In this document: positions 5,470 through 11,246 of the stretch, one piece after another
Layout of the letters: each line of letters begins with the position of its first letter
How positions within the stretch are numbered: the stretch's first letter is position 1
NCBI GenBank assembly: GCA_036702975.1
Contig: DATNPX010000018.1
Span: 1-25,185 of the forward strand
Length of the DNA stretch: 25,185 bases
Direction: 5' to 3'
From: DATNPX01 sp036702975
Lineage (GTDB): Bacteria > Cyanobacteriota > Vampirovibrionia > Obscuribacterales > Obscuribacteraceae
The notes under the pieces: model-generated
The model's input: only the letters and a program-made list of their open reading frames with translations
Told to the model about the DNA's origin: nothing
Database searches by the model: none
Made by a program: the position numbers and the translations under genes

Positions 5470-7454
5470 TGGCTGTGCACATCAGAGACACGGGCATCGT
5501 TAAAACCGAAGCCAAAGACTTTCCGATCCTCGCGGTTAACGTACTGGACCGGCTTGGCTATCAGGTGAATAGGGCCAGCAAACAACTCGATCAGATCCTG
5601 GCAACTGAGCGCCTGGACGAGCAGGTCGGCAAAGATTGGTGGCGTCATGAATACCGGGTGGTAATTCGGTGGAGAATCGCCAGCTCGGGCGGGATGTTTG
5701 TTGATGCAGAGATGGAAGAGCGCAAAGGCGGCGCCAGTCAAGCCGAGTGCCAGCGCCGTCTTGATCGAATATTTTTAGAGCTTCAGCGCGACGCTGAACG
5801 CGCGGAAGCGGCTAAGGCGCAGCGTGTTCCAAGCACCGTGCACGGCGCGGCGCGATGGGGAACTGAAGAAGAACTGAGACAGCAAGGCTATTTTCAAACA
5901 AAGCCCGATCCCAAAAGACTTATCATAGGACGCAATGGCGCAAACGAATACATCCAGGTGCCTGAGTTCTGGACCCACGCTCACGCAATTGTCTGCGGTA
6001 GAACAGGCGTTGGAAAGTCGCGCGGGTTCTTCTTTCCTCAGCTCATAGAGCGCATTGGCACAAGCATGATCGTGACGGAGGCCACACCCGGTTATGAAGA
6101 CGGCGAGCTGTATAAGCTCACTTCAGGATGGCGCAAAATGGCAGGCCACGAGATATTTTGCTTCAATCCGTCGGACATGAGCTCGCACCGAATAAATCCA
6201 ATCGACACCATTCGAAACGCACCTGAAGAAAAGAAAGCAGCATACGCCGAGCGGCTTGCTGACTTGATTATCATGAACGGTCAACCAGCCGAACAGCGCG
6301 GCGACAGTAAGACATGGAACGACTCAGAGAAACTTTTGCTTACACCCCTGCTACTTCATGCAGCCGCTTCAGAGCCACAGTTTGGGCACTTCGGCGCGAT
6401 GCGATGGCTACTTTTGCAAGGACCGGATCGGCTGCAAAAAATTCTGTACCGCAGTCCTTCAGAAGTTGCGCAAATGGAATTCGAAGGCTGGATGCGACTT
6501 TCGGGTGAGACCAATTTTAAATACGGTGTTTTCTCGGGCCTAATTACAAAGCTGAATCCCTGGATGACAGACCAAATGGTGACGCTTACAGAAAAGACTG
6601 ACATCGACCTGGACGCTTTGAAAAACCGTCTCTTTACCTTCTATCTGGCTGTGCCAAGCCGTTCTAGAGACAGCAAGCTAATTGGATCGCTCATGGTCAA
6701 TTTCTTGCTTGACCACGTGCTCGAGATACGCGAGCAAATGAAATATCCGCTAGCCATGCTGCTTGATGAATTCACCAATTTTGGCAAGATCTCGGGAATC
6801 GGTGACACGCTGTCGATTATTCGTAAGAATAAAATCGGCTTGGTGCTTGGTTTTCAGAACTATTTTCAGCTTGAGCAGGTGTACAGCAAGCGCGAGGCTC
6901 AAATCATCATCGACATGCCAGCGACTCAGATCTACTTCAAGCAAAAGACCTTCCAGGAAGCACGAGACCTGAGTGAGGCGATAGGCAGGACAACCATCGA
7001 AGAAGCCACCGTGAGCGATAGCGGCCGTGTTCAGGAAATCATCCAGGGGCGGCATTTAATCACTCCGGACGAACTAATTAGTCTGAACAAGGAAGTGATA
7101 GTTTTCACCGCCGACGTAAAGCCCTTGAGACTTCCGCTTACTTCGCCGACTGCTTATGACCATGCCCTCAGCTACCCAGCTCCTATTCGTGAGAAGCACG
7201 AAGTAAGTGAATTTGTGCGCAAGCGCGGGCGTACCGCAAGAGACCAGTCGCGCAATGATGGGCAAGATCAATACCAGAACGGCAAAAAGAACGAGCAACC
7301 AAAACCGAATAACAACAAAAAGAACAACAACAAGCAACAGCGAAACAACCAGCGTTTCGACCGTGGCCGCGCTCCGAAAGTAGAAAATGAGAAAGAAGAA
7401 GTTGAGCGCAAGCCATTCAGGAAGCCCGATAACTCCCCCGATTCATACATCTAG
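5469..7454 (+). CDS. Type IV coupling protein ATPase (TraG/VirD4 family), no membrane domain
   Basis: A 661-residue ATPase that links the relaxosome to a transfer channel. Walker A is GRTGVGKS (residues 177-184) and Walker B is MLLDEF with D433-E434; the QIIIDMPATQIYFK region and following helix also match the TraG/TraD core. VirD4 proteins usually begin with two transmembrane helices; here the first 170 residues are soluble. The tail (about 590-661) is a low-complexity N/K/Q/R segment, likely for DNA or partner contact. I chose ATG 5469, which overlaps the relaxase stop by one base (TAATG) and has GGGGA 8 bp upstream; a GTG at 5454 is the alternative. Next gene coupled. Confidence 0.88.
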   Translation: MAVHIRDTGIVKTEAKDFPILAVNVLDRLGYQVNRASKQLDQILATERLDEQVGKDWWRHEYRVVIRWRIASSGGMFVDAEMEERKGGASQAECQRRLDRIFLELQRDAERAEAAKAQRVPSTVHGAARWGTEEELRQQGYFQTKPDPKRLIIGRNGANEYIQVPEFWTHAHAIVCGRTGVGKSRGFFFPQLIERIGTSMIVTEATPGYEDGELYKLTSGWRKMAGHEIFCFNPSDMSSHRINPIDTIRNAPEEKKAAYAERLADLIIMNGQPAEQRGDSKTWNDSEKLLLTPLLLHAAASEPQFGHFGAMRWLLLQGPDRLQKILYRSPSEVAQMEFEGWMRLSGETNFKYGVFSGLITKLNPWMTDQMVTLTEKTDIDLDALKNRLFTFYLAVPSRSRDSKLIGSLMVNFLLDHVLEIREQMKYPLAMLLDEFTNFGKISGIGDTLSIIRKNKIGLVLGFQNYFQLEQVYSKREAQIIIDMPATQIYFKQKTFQEARDLSEAIGRTTIEEATVSDSGRVQEIIQGRHLITPDELISLNKEVIVFTADVKPLRLPLTSPTAYDHALSYPAPIREKHEVSEFVRKRGRTARDQSRNDGQDQYQNGKKNEQPKPNNNKKNNNKQQRNNQRFDRGRAPKVENEKEEVERKPFRKPDNSPDSYI

Positions 7455-7468
7455 GAGCAAAAGTAACC

Positions 7469-7495
7469 ATGATACAAAAGGCTGGAAACTCATGA
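7469..7495 (+). CDS. Mini-ORF of 8 codons, translational-coupling leader
   Basis: ATG at 7469 follows a strong AGGAG (7453-7457) and reads MIQKAGNS then TGA. The TGA overlaps the ATG at 7492 of the next gene (ATGA). The following gene lacks a good ribosome site of its own, so terminating ribosomes could re-initiate there. This is seen in sequence; the regulatory role is inferred. Confidence 0.4.
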   Translation: MIQKAGNS

Positions 7496-8169
7496 TAGGC
7501 GGTATTATCGCTGGTTTAATTGCCTTCTTTGTTGTCGGAGCTGTGACCGGCGAACTCGTTTTGCATCAGCCGAAAACTGGCGTGACTGAAGGGCTTATAG
7601 CCGCTGTTTGGGCAGCGTGGCCTTTTATTCATACCGGCGGAGTCAATCGCTACAACTTTTTGCATCCGGTGCCGAGGCGCTATTCAAGCAGTTTGAAGCA
7701 AGCCTATGCCAAAATCAGGCAGATTATCGATGACAAAACATACAATTTCGGCGACAAGTGGCACATATCAACTTCCGACACTATAGCCCAGCGAATGACC
7801 GCCACGCTGCGCTTTACCGAAGAAGAATCGCGCGGGTTTGACGGCACAAACATTGGCAATATTCAACACCGAACCCAAAGAGTACAACGGCTTTTGGAAC
7901 TAGATGTACAGGTCAAAGAAGAGCCGAATGATAATACTGTTGTGCAGTTTGACTTCCGCCCGAAAGTCGAAGGCATGAACTTTAGCGCCTGCGATTCAAT
8001 AATCAGAGAACTGGTTAATGACGTAGAAGTGGCTCTTGGACCGGGAAGTAATGCCGGTAATCCTGCTGATACCACTCTGCCGGCGCCGCCCTGGTGGCTG
8101 ATAGGACTGGGCGCCCTTGGGGTTCTTACATTGTTCGGCGATGTAATGAAGGCGGTATTTGGATCATGA
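7492..8169 (+). CDS. Membrane protein of the mobilization operon
   Basis: A 225-residue protein with two N-terminal hydrophobic helices (about residues 2-20 and 32-48), a soluble middle domain, and a C-terminal helix (about 200-218, PWWLIGLGALGVLTLFG). The paired N-terminal helices have the topology of the membrane anchor missing from the coupling ATPase encoded just before, so it may tether that ATPase. The middle (about 65-190) is a strand-rich domain ending in a helix. The upstream frame is open to 7387, which would overlap the previous gene by 68 bp; ATG 7492, coupled to the mini-ORF, is preferred. Its stop overlaps the next start (ATGA). No named family recognised. Confidence 0.6.
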   Translation: MIGGIIAGLIAFFVVGAVTGELVLHQPKTGVTEGLIAAVWAAWPFIHTGGVNRYNFLHPVPRRYSSSLKQAYAKIRQIIDDKTYNFGDKWHISTSDTIAQRMTATLRFTEEESRGFDGTNIGNIQHRTQRVQRLLELDVQVKEEPNDNTVVQFDFRPKVEGMNFSACDSIIRELVNDVEVALGPGSNAGNPADTTLPAPPWWLIGLGALGVLTLFGDVMKAVFGS

Positions 8170-9242
8170 CTGAAGCGCAAAAATTGCAAGACGCCTACTT
8201 TGTCCTCGGCTGTAAGCCGGGTGATCCGCTCGAAAAGATCATCCGCCGACACAAGCGGCTCATTATGGTTTGGCATCCAGACAGGTTTCCGACCGCTGAC
8301 GGCAAGGCCGAAGCGGAAGAAGAGCTGAAACAAATCAACAATGCCAAGGACGTTTTGAAAAAGCACTTTGAGCAGGACCACAAGGAAAGCGGTCCCTGTC
8401 CGTGCAGAAGTGCTGCAAACGCCACTCAGGGAGAAACAAGGACCGGACCGAGCCCTGGACCTGGACCAGGCAAACGCAAAACTACCCAGGAAACGAACCG
8501 AGAAGACGCAGACGCCGAACGCCGAACCAGGGAGAGAGAGGCAGCAGCGGCAGCGGAAGCCGCCGAAAAGGAGCGCCAGCGCAGAGGTGCGGAGCAGCAG
8601 CAACAACAGGAATTTACAGAGAAGCAAGCGCAAGACCAAATGAAAGCCCAAGAGGATGCGCGTCTGCGCTGGAAGCTTTCCGCCTGTATCGGCATAGCGT
8701 GGGTTGCTTTGAGCCTCTTTGGATGGCTGGGCACGAGCCTAAAAGCCTGGTGGCATGACTTCTCATGGAAGTGGGAGCGCGATCACGCCCCTCAACAATC
8801 GACACAGCCCACGCAAGCGCCAAGCAATAACAGCTACGTCCCGCCTTATCAAGTCTCACCGTTCCAGAACCAAAATACAAATAGCACGCCGTTCGGACCT
8901 GTCGGGCCGCCGCCTTCCGAGCAGTCGGGAAGCCAATCGCCGTTGATAAACAATCTCAACAAGCCCAACAATTTTGATGCATTGTCGCCGCTTACTACGC
9001 CGACGACCACTCAACAGACGCCGATACCATCTGGCTTTCATCAATTAAATCCGAGCCTTTTCCCACAGACCGATTCCCAGGCACTGCGCACAAAGGCGAG
9101 CAATTTTCTGAAATCGAATAGCTCGACATCGTTTCCGACGACCTTGCAAAACCCGCTGAGCAGCCCTCTTGCCCCGGCTACCAGTGGTGATGGTTCATTC
9201 AAGCAAACGATAGAAGATATAACGAAGCAGTCAGAAAAGTGA
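8166..9242 (+). CDS. Membrane-anchored J-domain (DnaJ-like) protein
   Basis: A 358-residue co-chaperone-like protein. The N-terminal J domain (residues about 8-68) carries the invariant HPD tripeptide at 37-39 (MVWHPDRFP), needed to stimulate DnaK/Hsp70. A charged E/R/A/Q-rich coiled coil follows (about 105-165), then one transmembrane helix (about 172-192, ACIGIAWVALSLFGWLG), and a Pro/Asn/Gln/Ser/Thr-rich tail of about 160 residues. The J domain and tail would lie on opposite sides of the membrane. ATG 8166 overlaps the previous stop (ATGA); the open frame upstream to 8094 is ignored. It is in the same coupled operon as relaxase and coupling ATPase, so it may recruit host DnaK to transfer. 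Confidence 0.82.
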   Translation: MTEAQKLQDAYFVLGCKPGDPLEKIIRRHKRLIMVWHPDRFPTADGKAEAEEELKQINNAKDVLKKHFEQDHKESGPCPCRSAANATQGETRTGPSPGPGPGKRKTTQETNREDADAERRTREREAAAAAEAAEKERQRRGAEQQQQQEFTEKQAQDQMKAQEDARLRWKLSACIGIAWVALSLFGWLGTSLKAWWHDFSWKWERDHAPQQSTQPTQAPSNNSYVPPYQVSPFQNQNTNSTPFGPVGPPPSEQSGSQSPLINNLNKPNNFDALSPLTTPTTTQQTPIPSGFHQLNPSLFPQTDSQALRTKASNFLKSNSSTSFPTTLQNPLSSPLAPATSGDGSFKQTIEDITKQSEK

Positions 9243-9250
9243 GGCCAACA

Positions 9251-9715
9251 ATGATGCCAAAAACACGCTGGAAAAAATTGGTCTCTCTGCAAGTGGCTCT
9301 GGTGGCAGGTTTTCTATTCACTCTGACTGCAGTCAGTTCGCCTGCAGTCGGTCAAGGTGATAGCACCACGACTAGTACCACGACATTTGAATATCCGGTC
9401 CGTGACACTTCCGTTTACAACGGAATGGGGGAGCCTGTGCCGGTCCGAAAGGACGCCTGGACGTGGTACTGGGATGAAAAAGCCCATATCGAAACGAACA
9501 ATAGTTCTGGTTTTTGGGGAGACGATGCTATTAGCAATCTTTTTAAGAACGTCTGTAATTCAGTGCTCGTGCCGATATGGAACGGAGCAATGGAATATGA
9601 CTTTGTAAGAGCTGGACTGCTATTAGTTGTCGCCGGAATGTTGCTTGGGCTCGGAGCCTCGTTTTTTCTCAAAAAAGAACCGGCAAGCAAAACAGAAAGC
9701 CCCAACCAAAACTAA
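9251..9715 (+). CDS. Exported or membrane protein ending the mobilization operon
   Basis: A 154-residue protein with a basic start and hydrophobic stretch (about residues 5-32) ending in SSPAVGQG, a likely signal peptide, then a Thr/Ser-rich linker, a Trp-rich globular middle, and a transmembrane helix near the C-terminus (about 120-142, AGLLLVVAGMLLGLGASFFL). ATG 9251 follows GAGG at 9241-9244; GTG 9239 is possible but has no better signal. It starts 8 bp after the J-domain gene. Function unknown, presumably part of the same membrane complex. Confidence 0.65.
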   Translation: MMPKTRWKKLVSLQVALVAGFLFTLTAVSSPAVGQGDSTTTSTTTFEYPVRDTSVYNGMGEPVPVRKDAWTWYWDEKAHIETNNSSGFWGDDAISNLFKNVCNSVLVPIWNGAMEYDFVRAGLLLVVAGMLLGLGASFFLKKEPASKTESPNQN

Positions 9716-9815
9716 TCAGGGCTTTGCCTAGCGGACTTTCGAGCTGTGCGATCATGACGAGGGAAGGGCATGCGTAACCTTTGATCGCGGGTCTTGCGCG
9801 CAATTTGTTGCTAGC

Positions 9816-10139
9816 CTAATCTAAACGCACTTGTATTGCCAGTAGCTGAAACGCTGTACTGCTGGCGTTTTTTATGTTGAATGTATGTCCTTCACCCAGC
9901 TCACTATAAAAGACGCCAGGTTTCAAAATTACCTTTTTCTCGCCATCGACTGTCAGCACGGCCTCGCCTTTTTGAGGCAGAAGCATGATCTCCACTCCAG
10001 CATGAGAATGGGTTGGCACTTCCTGACCAGGCATCAAATGCAAAAGGGCCACCGTAGAACGAGCGCCTTTGTGCACTTCCTTCTTCAAAAACTTGTCTGG
10101 GTCGTATTCTTCAAGTGTACTTAACGTACATACTGGCAT
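9816..10139 (-). CDS. Small cupin-domain protein
   Basis: A 107-residue single cupin barrel. Motif 1 is PTHSHAGVE with H44, H46 and E50 as metal ligands; motif 2 includes KPGVFYSELGEGHTFN with H85. AGGA lies 8 bp before the ATG. It is last in a minus-strand series after a DUF1858 protein and a rubredoxin-like protein and under an NsrR-like regulator, so it probably works in the nitric-oxide response, as a metal-bound sensor or small oxygenase. The substrate cannot be read from the sequence. Confidence 0.75.
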   Translation of the reverse strand: MPVCTLSTLEEYDPDKFLKKEVHKGARSTVALLHLMPGQEVPTHSHAGVEIMLLPQKGEAVLTVDGEKKVILKPGVFYSELGEGHTFNIKNASSTAFQLLAIQVRLD

Positions 10140-10173
10140 AACAATTCCTCAGTAACCAAGCCACTTTTCAAGC

Positions 10174-10395
10174 CTATTTGCTTTTTTGAGTGCAGGTGTT
10201 TTCGTGTGTATGCTCTTTGCTTTCGACACTCACTGATACACAAGAGCAAGGCTGGTACTTGTCTTTGCCCGCGCCGCATTCGCACTGCCAATTTTCGGGA
10301 AGCGAATCGAAAGCCGGTTTCTTATCGTCGACTTGTTCTTTCGGTTCTTCATAAATGGCATTGCAGGCTGTACAGATATGTCTTCCGGGTTTCAT
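10174..10395 (-). CDS. Rubredoxin-like protein with altered second cysteine pair
   Basis: A 73-residue electron-carrier-like protein. C8-x-x-C11 (ICTACNAIYEE) and FDSLPENWQCECGAGKDKY match rubredoxin. The second knuckle is normally CPxCG; here it is C38-E-C40-G, one residue short, so the iron site must be distorted or use C50 or C52 from the CSC that follows. The tail is Ser/His/Cys-rich. ATG 10395 has AGGAG 8 bp upstream, while the frame stays open to 10539 without such a signal. It sits 34 bp before the cupin gene and after the DUF1858 gene. It may deliver electrons for NO or nitrosative stress repair. Confidence 0.78.
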   Translation of the reverse strand: MKPGRHICTACNAIYEEPKEQVDDKKPAFDSLPENWQCECGAGKDKYQPCSCVSVSVESKEHTHENTCTQKSK

Positions 10396-10405
10396 GGCTT
10401 TTCTC

Positions 10406-10624
10406 CTAGGCTGTAGTCTTTGCATCAATAAACTTTTGCAGATCGCGCATGAGTCCGTCGAGGTCATCGACGTGGCACATGCTGTCGCAAATGGCCAGTT
10501 CAGTGTCGAGGATACTTTCATCACACTCGGAGGGCACATCTACGCCGTGCTGCAAAAATATCTCCACCGCATCCGGGTGGGCATCCAGGATTGATTTGAC
10601 AGTTGTGTTTTCTGTTATTTGCAT
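10406..10624 (-). CDS. DUF1858-domain redox protein
   Basis: A 72-residue protein matching the DUF1858 / hybrid-cluster-associated pattern: QITENTTVKSILDAHPDAVE then IFLQHGVDVPSECDES. Relatives accompany hybrid cluster protein, Ric/YtfE iron-repair proteins and NO reductases. C34 (PSEC), C46 and C50 (AICDSMC) are available for redox or metal chemistry; the usual CxxC after the GV is not in place. AGGAGG stands 4-5 bp before the ATG. It lies 36 bp after the regulator gene and 10 bp before the rubredoxin gene, consistent with one operon. Confidence 0.75.
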   Translation of the reverse strand: MQITENTTVKSILDAHPDAVEIFLQHGVDVPSECDESILDTELAICDSMCHVDDLDGLMRDLQKFIDAKTTA

Positions 10625-10660
10625 ACTTCCTCCTTTGGTTGAAGCGGCTTACTGACTGCG

Positions 10661-11098
10661 TTATGGCAGTTTCAAGTTTGGGAAAAGGCAGAGTCTTGCA
10701 TCTGCCGGGCCTTGCAGTAGCTCGGTAATAGTCGTTTTTGAAAAGGCTTCTTCAATCAGTCCCACAGCGTCATCAAGCCTCTTGTGAAGAGGGCAAAGGC
10801 TGCTCGTGTGCTCTTCCAATCCGAGCGGACAAACCTCAATTCGCTCAATAGGATCAACGGCATTTATGACTTGCAGAATGGTGATATCAGAAGGTTTTTT
10901 ATCGAGTGAAAAGCCACCTCCTAAACCTCTTTGCGATTGAACCAGGCGAGCCTTAATGAGAGGTTGCAATACCTTGGAAAGGTATGGAGCTGGCACCTGC
11001 GTGGCTTTCGCGATTTGGTCGGCCGTATAAGCACTACCTGCGTTCTTTGCTAGAAAAACAACTGCCCTTAATGCATATTCGGCCGTCTGGGAAATCAT
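10661..11098 (-). CDS. nsrR: Rrf2-family regulator, NsrR-like
   Basis: A 145-residue Rrf2-type repressor. The N-terminus ISQTAEYALRAVVFLAKN is the Rrf2 winged-helix signature, with the recognition helix around QVPAPYLSKVLQPLIKA. C90 and C102 lie 12 residues apart, the spacing of the outer cysteines in NsrR; the middle cysteine is missing, with E96/H97 in its place (CPLGLEEHTSSLC), so the iron-sulfur cluster would be ligated differently. Classic NsrR loses its cluster to NO and releases NO-defence promoters. The gene is divergent from norB, with a dyad in between. ATG 11098 fits the family start; an upstream ATG at 11125 would add 9 residues. Confidence 0.82.
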   Translation of the reverse strand: MISQTAEYALRAVVFLAKNAGSAYTADQIAKATQVPAPYLSKVLQPLIKARLVQSQRGLGGGFSLDKKPSDITILQVINAVDPIERIEVCPLGLEEHTSSLCPLHKRLDDAVGLIEEAFSKTTITELLQGPADARLCLFPNLKLP

Positions 11099-11168
11099 TG
11101 CCAAGCACCCGTCCTCCATTGACATGTAACGATGAGATTACAGCGAATGGAGTTCCTGTGGCTGAGCC

Positions 11169-11190
11169 CGATATCGAGATCTTGATATCG
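11169..11190. promoter_or_regulatory. Palindromic operator between nsrR-like gene and norB
   Basis: CGATATC (11169-11175) and GATATCG (11184-11190) form a 7-bp perfect dyad around an 8-bp near-palindromic centre, so 20 of 22 bases are symmetric. It overlaps the predicted norB -35 box. This is the best candidate for the Rrf2 regulator binding site. It does not resemble the enterobacterial NsrR consensus. Confidence 0.5.
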
Positions 11191-11210
11191 TTTGTAACAT
11201 CTGGTAGCAT
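11182..11210 (+). promoter_or_regulatory. norB promoter
   Basis: TTGATA (11182-11187) and TAGCAT (11205-11210) are separated by 17 bp, giving a sigma70-type promoter about 40 bp before the norB start. The -35 lies within the palindrome, so a bound repressor would block RNA polymerase. Confidence 0.5.
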
Positions 11211-11246
11211 CCCTGTCAAGCAAAACACTGGCCCGTGGAGGTTTCT

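Noticed and set aside
5454..5471. Shared start sequence TGGGGACnATnCTAATG before the coupling ATPase and the 15287 gene
   Set aside because: The resemblance is striking, but two short occurrences can be chance and the shared part is mostly a GGGGA ribosome site plus ATG.
7863..8651. 262-codon frame on the minus strand
   Set aside because: It is the shadow of the membrane-protein and J-domain genes, whose starts overlap (ATGA) and whose motifs are clear.
9716..9815. GCGATC...GATCGC dyad between the mobilization operon and the cupin gene
   Set aside because: Only 6 bp with a long loop and no T tract; too weak to call a terminator.
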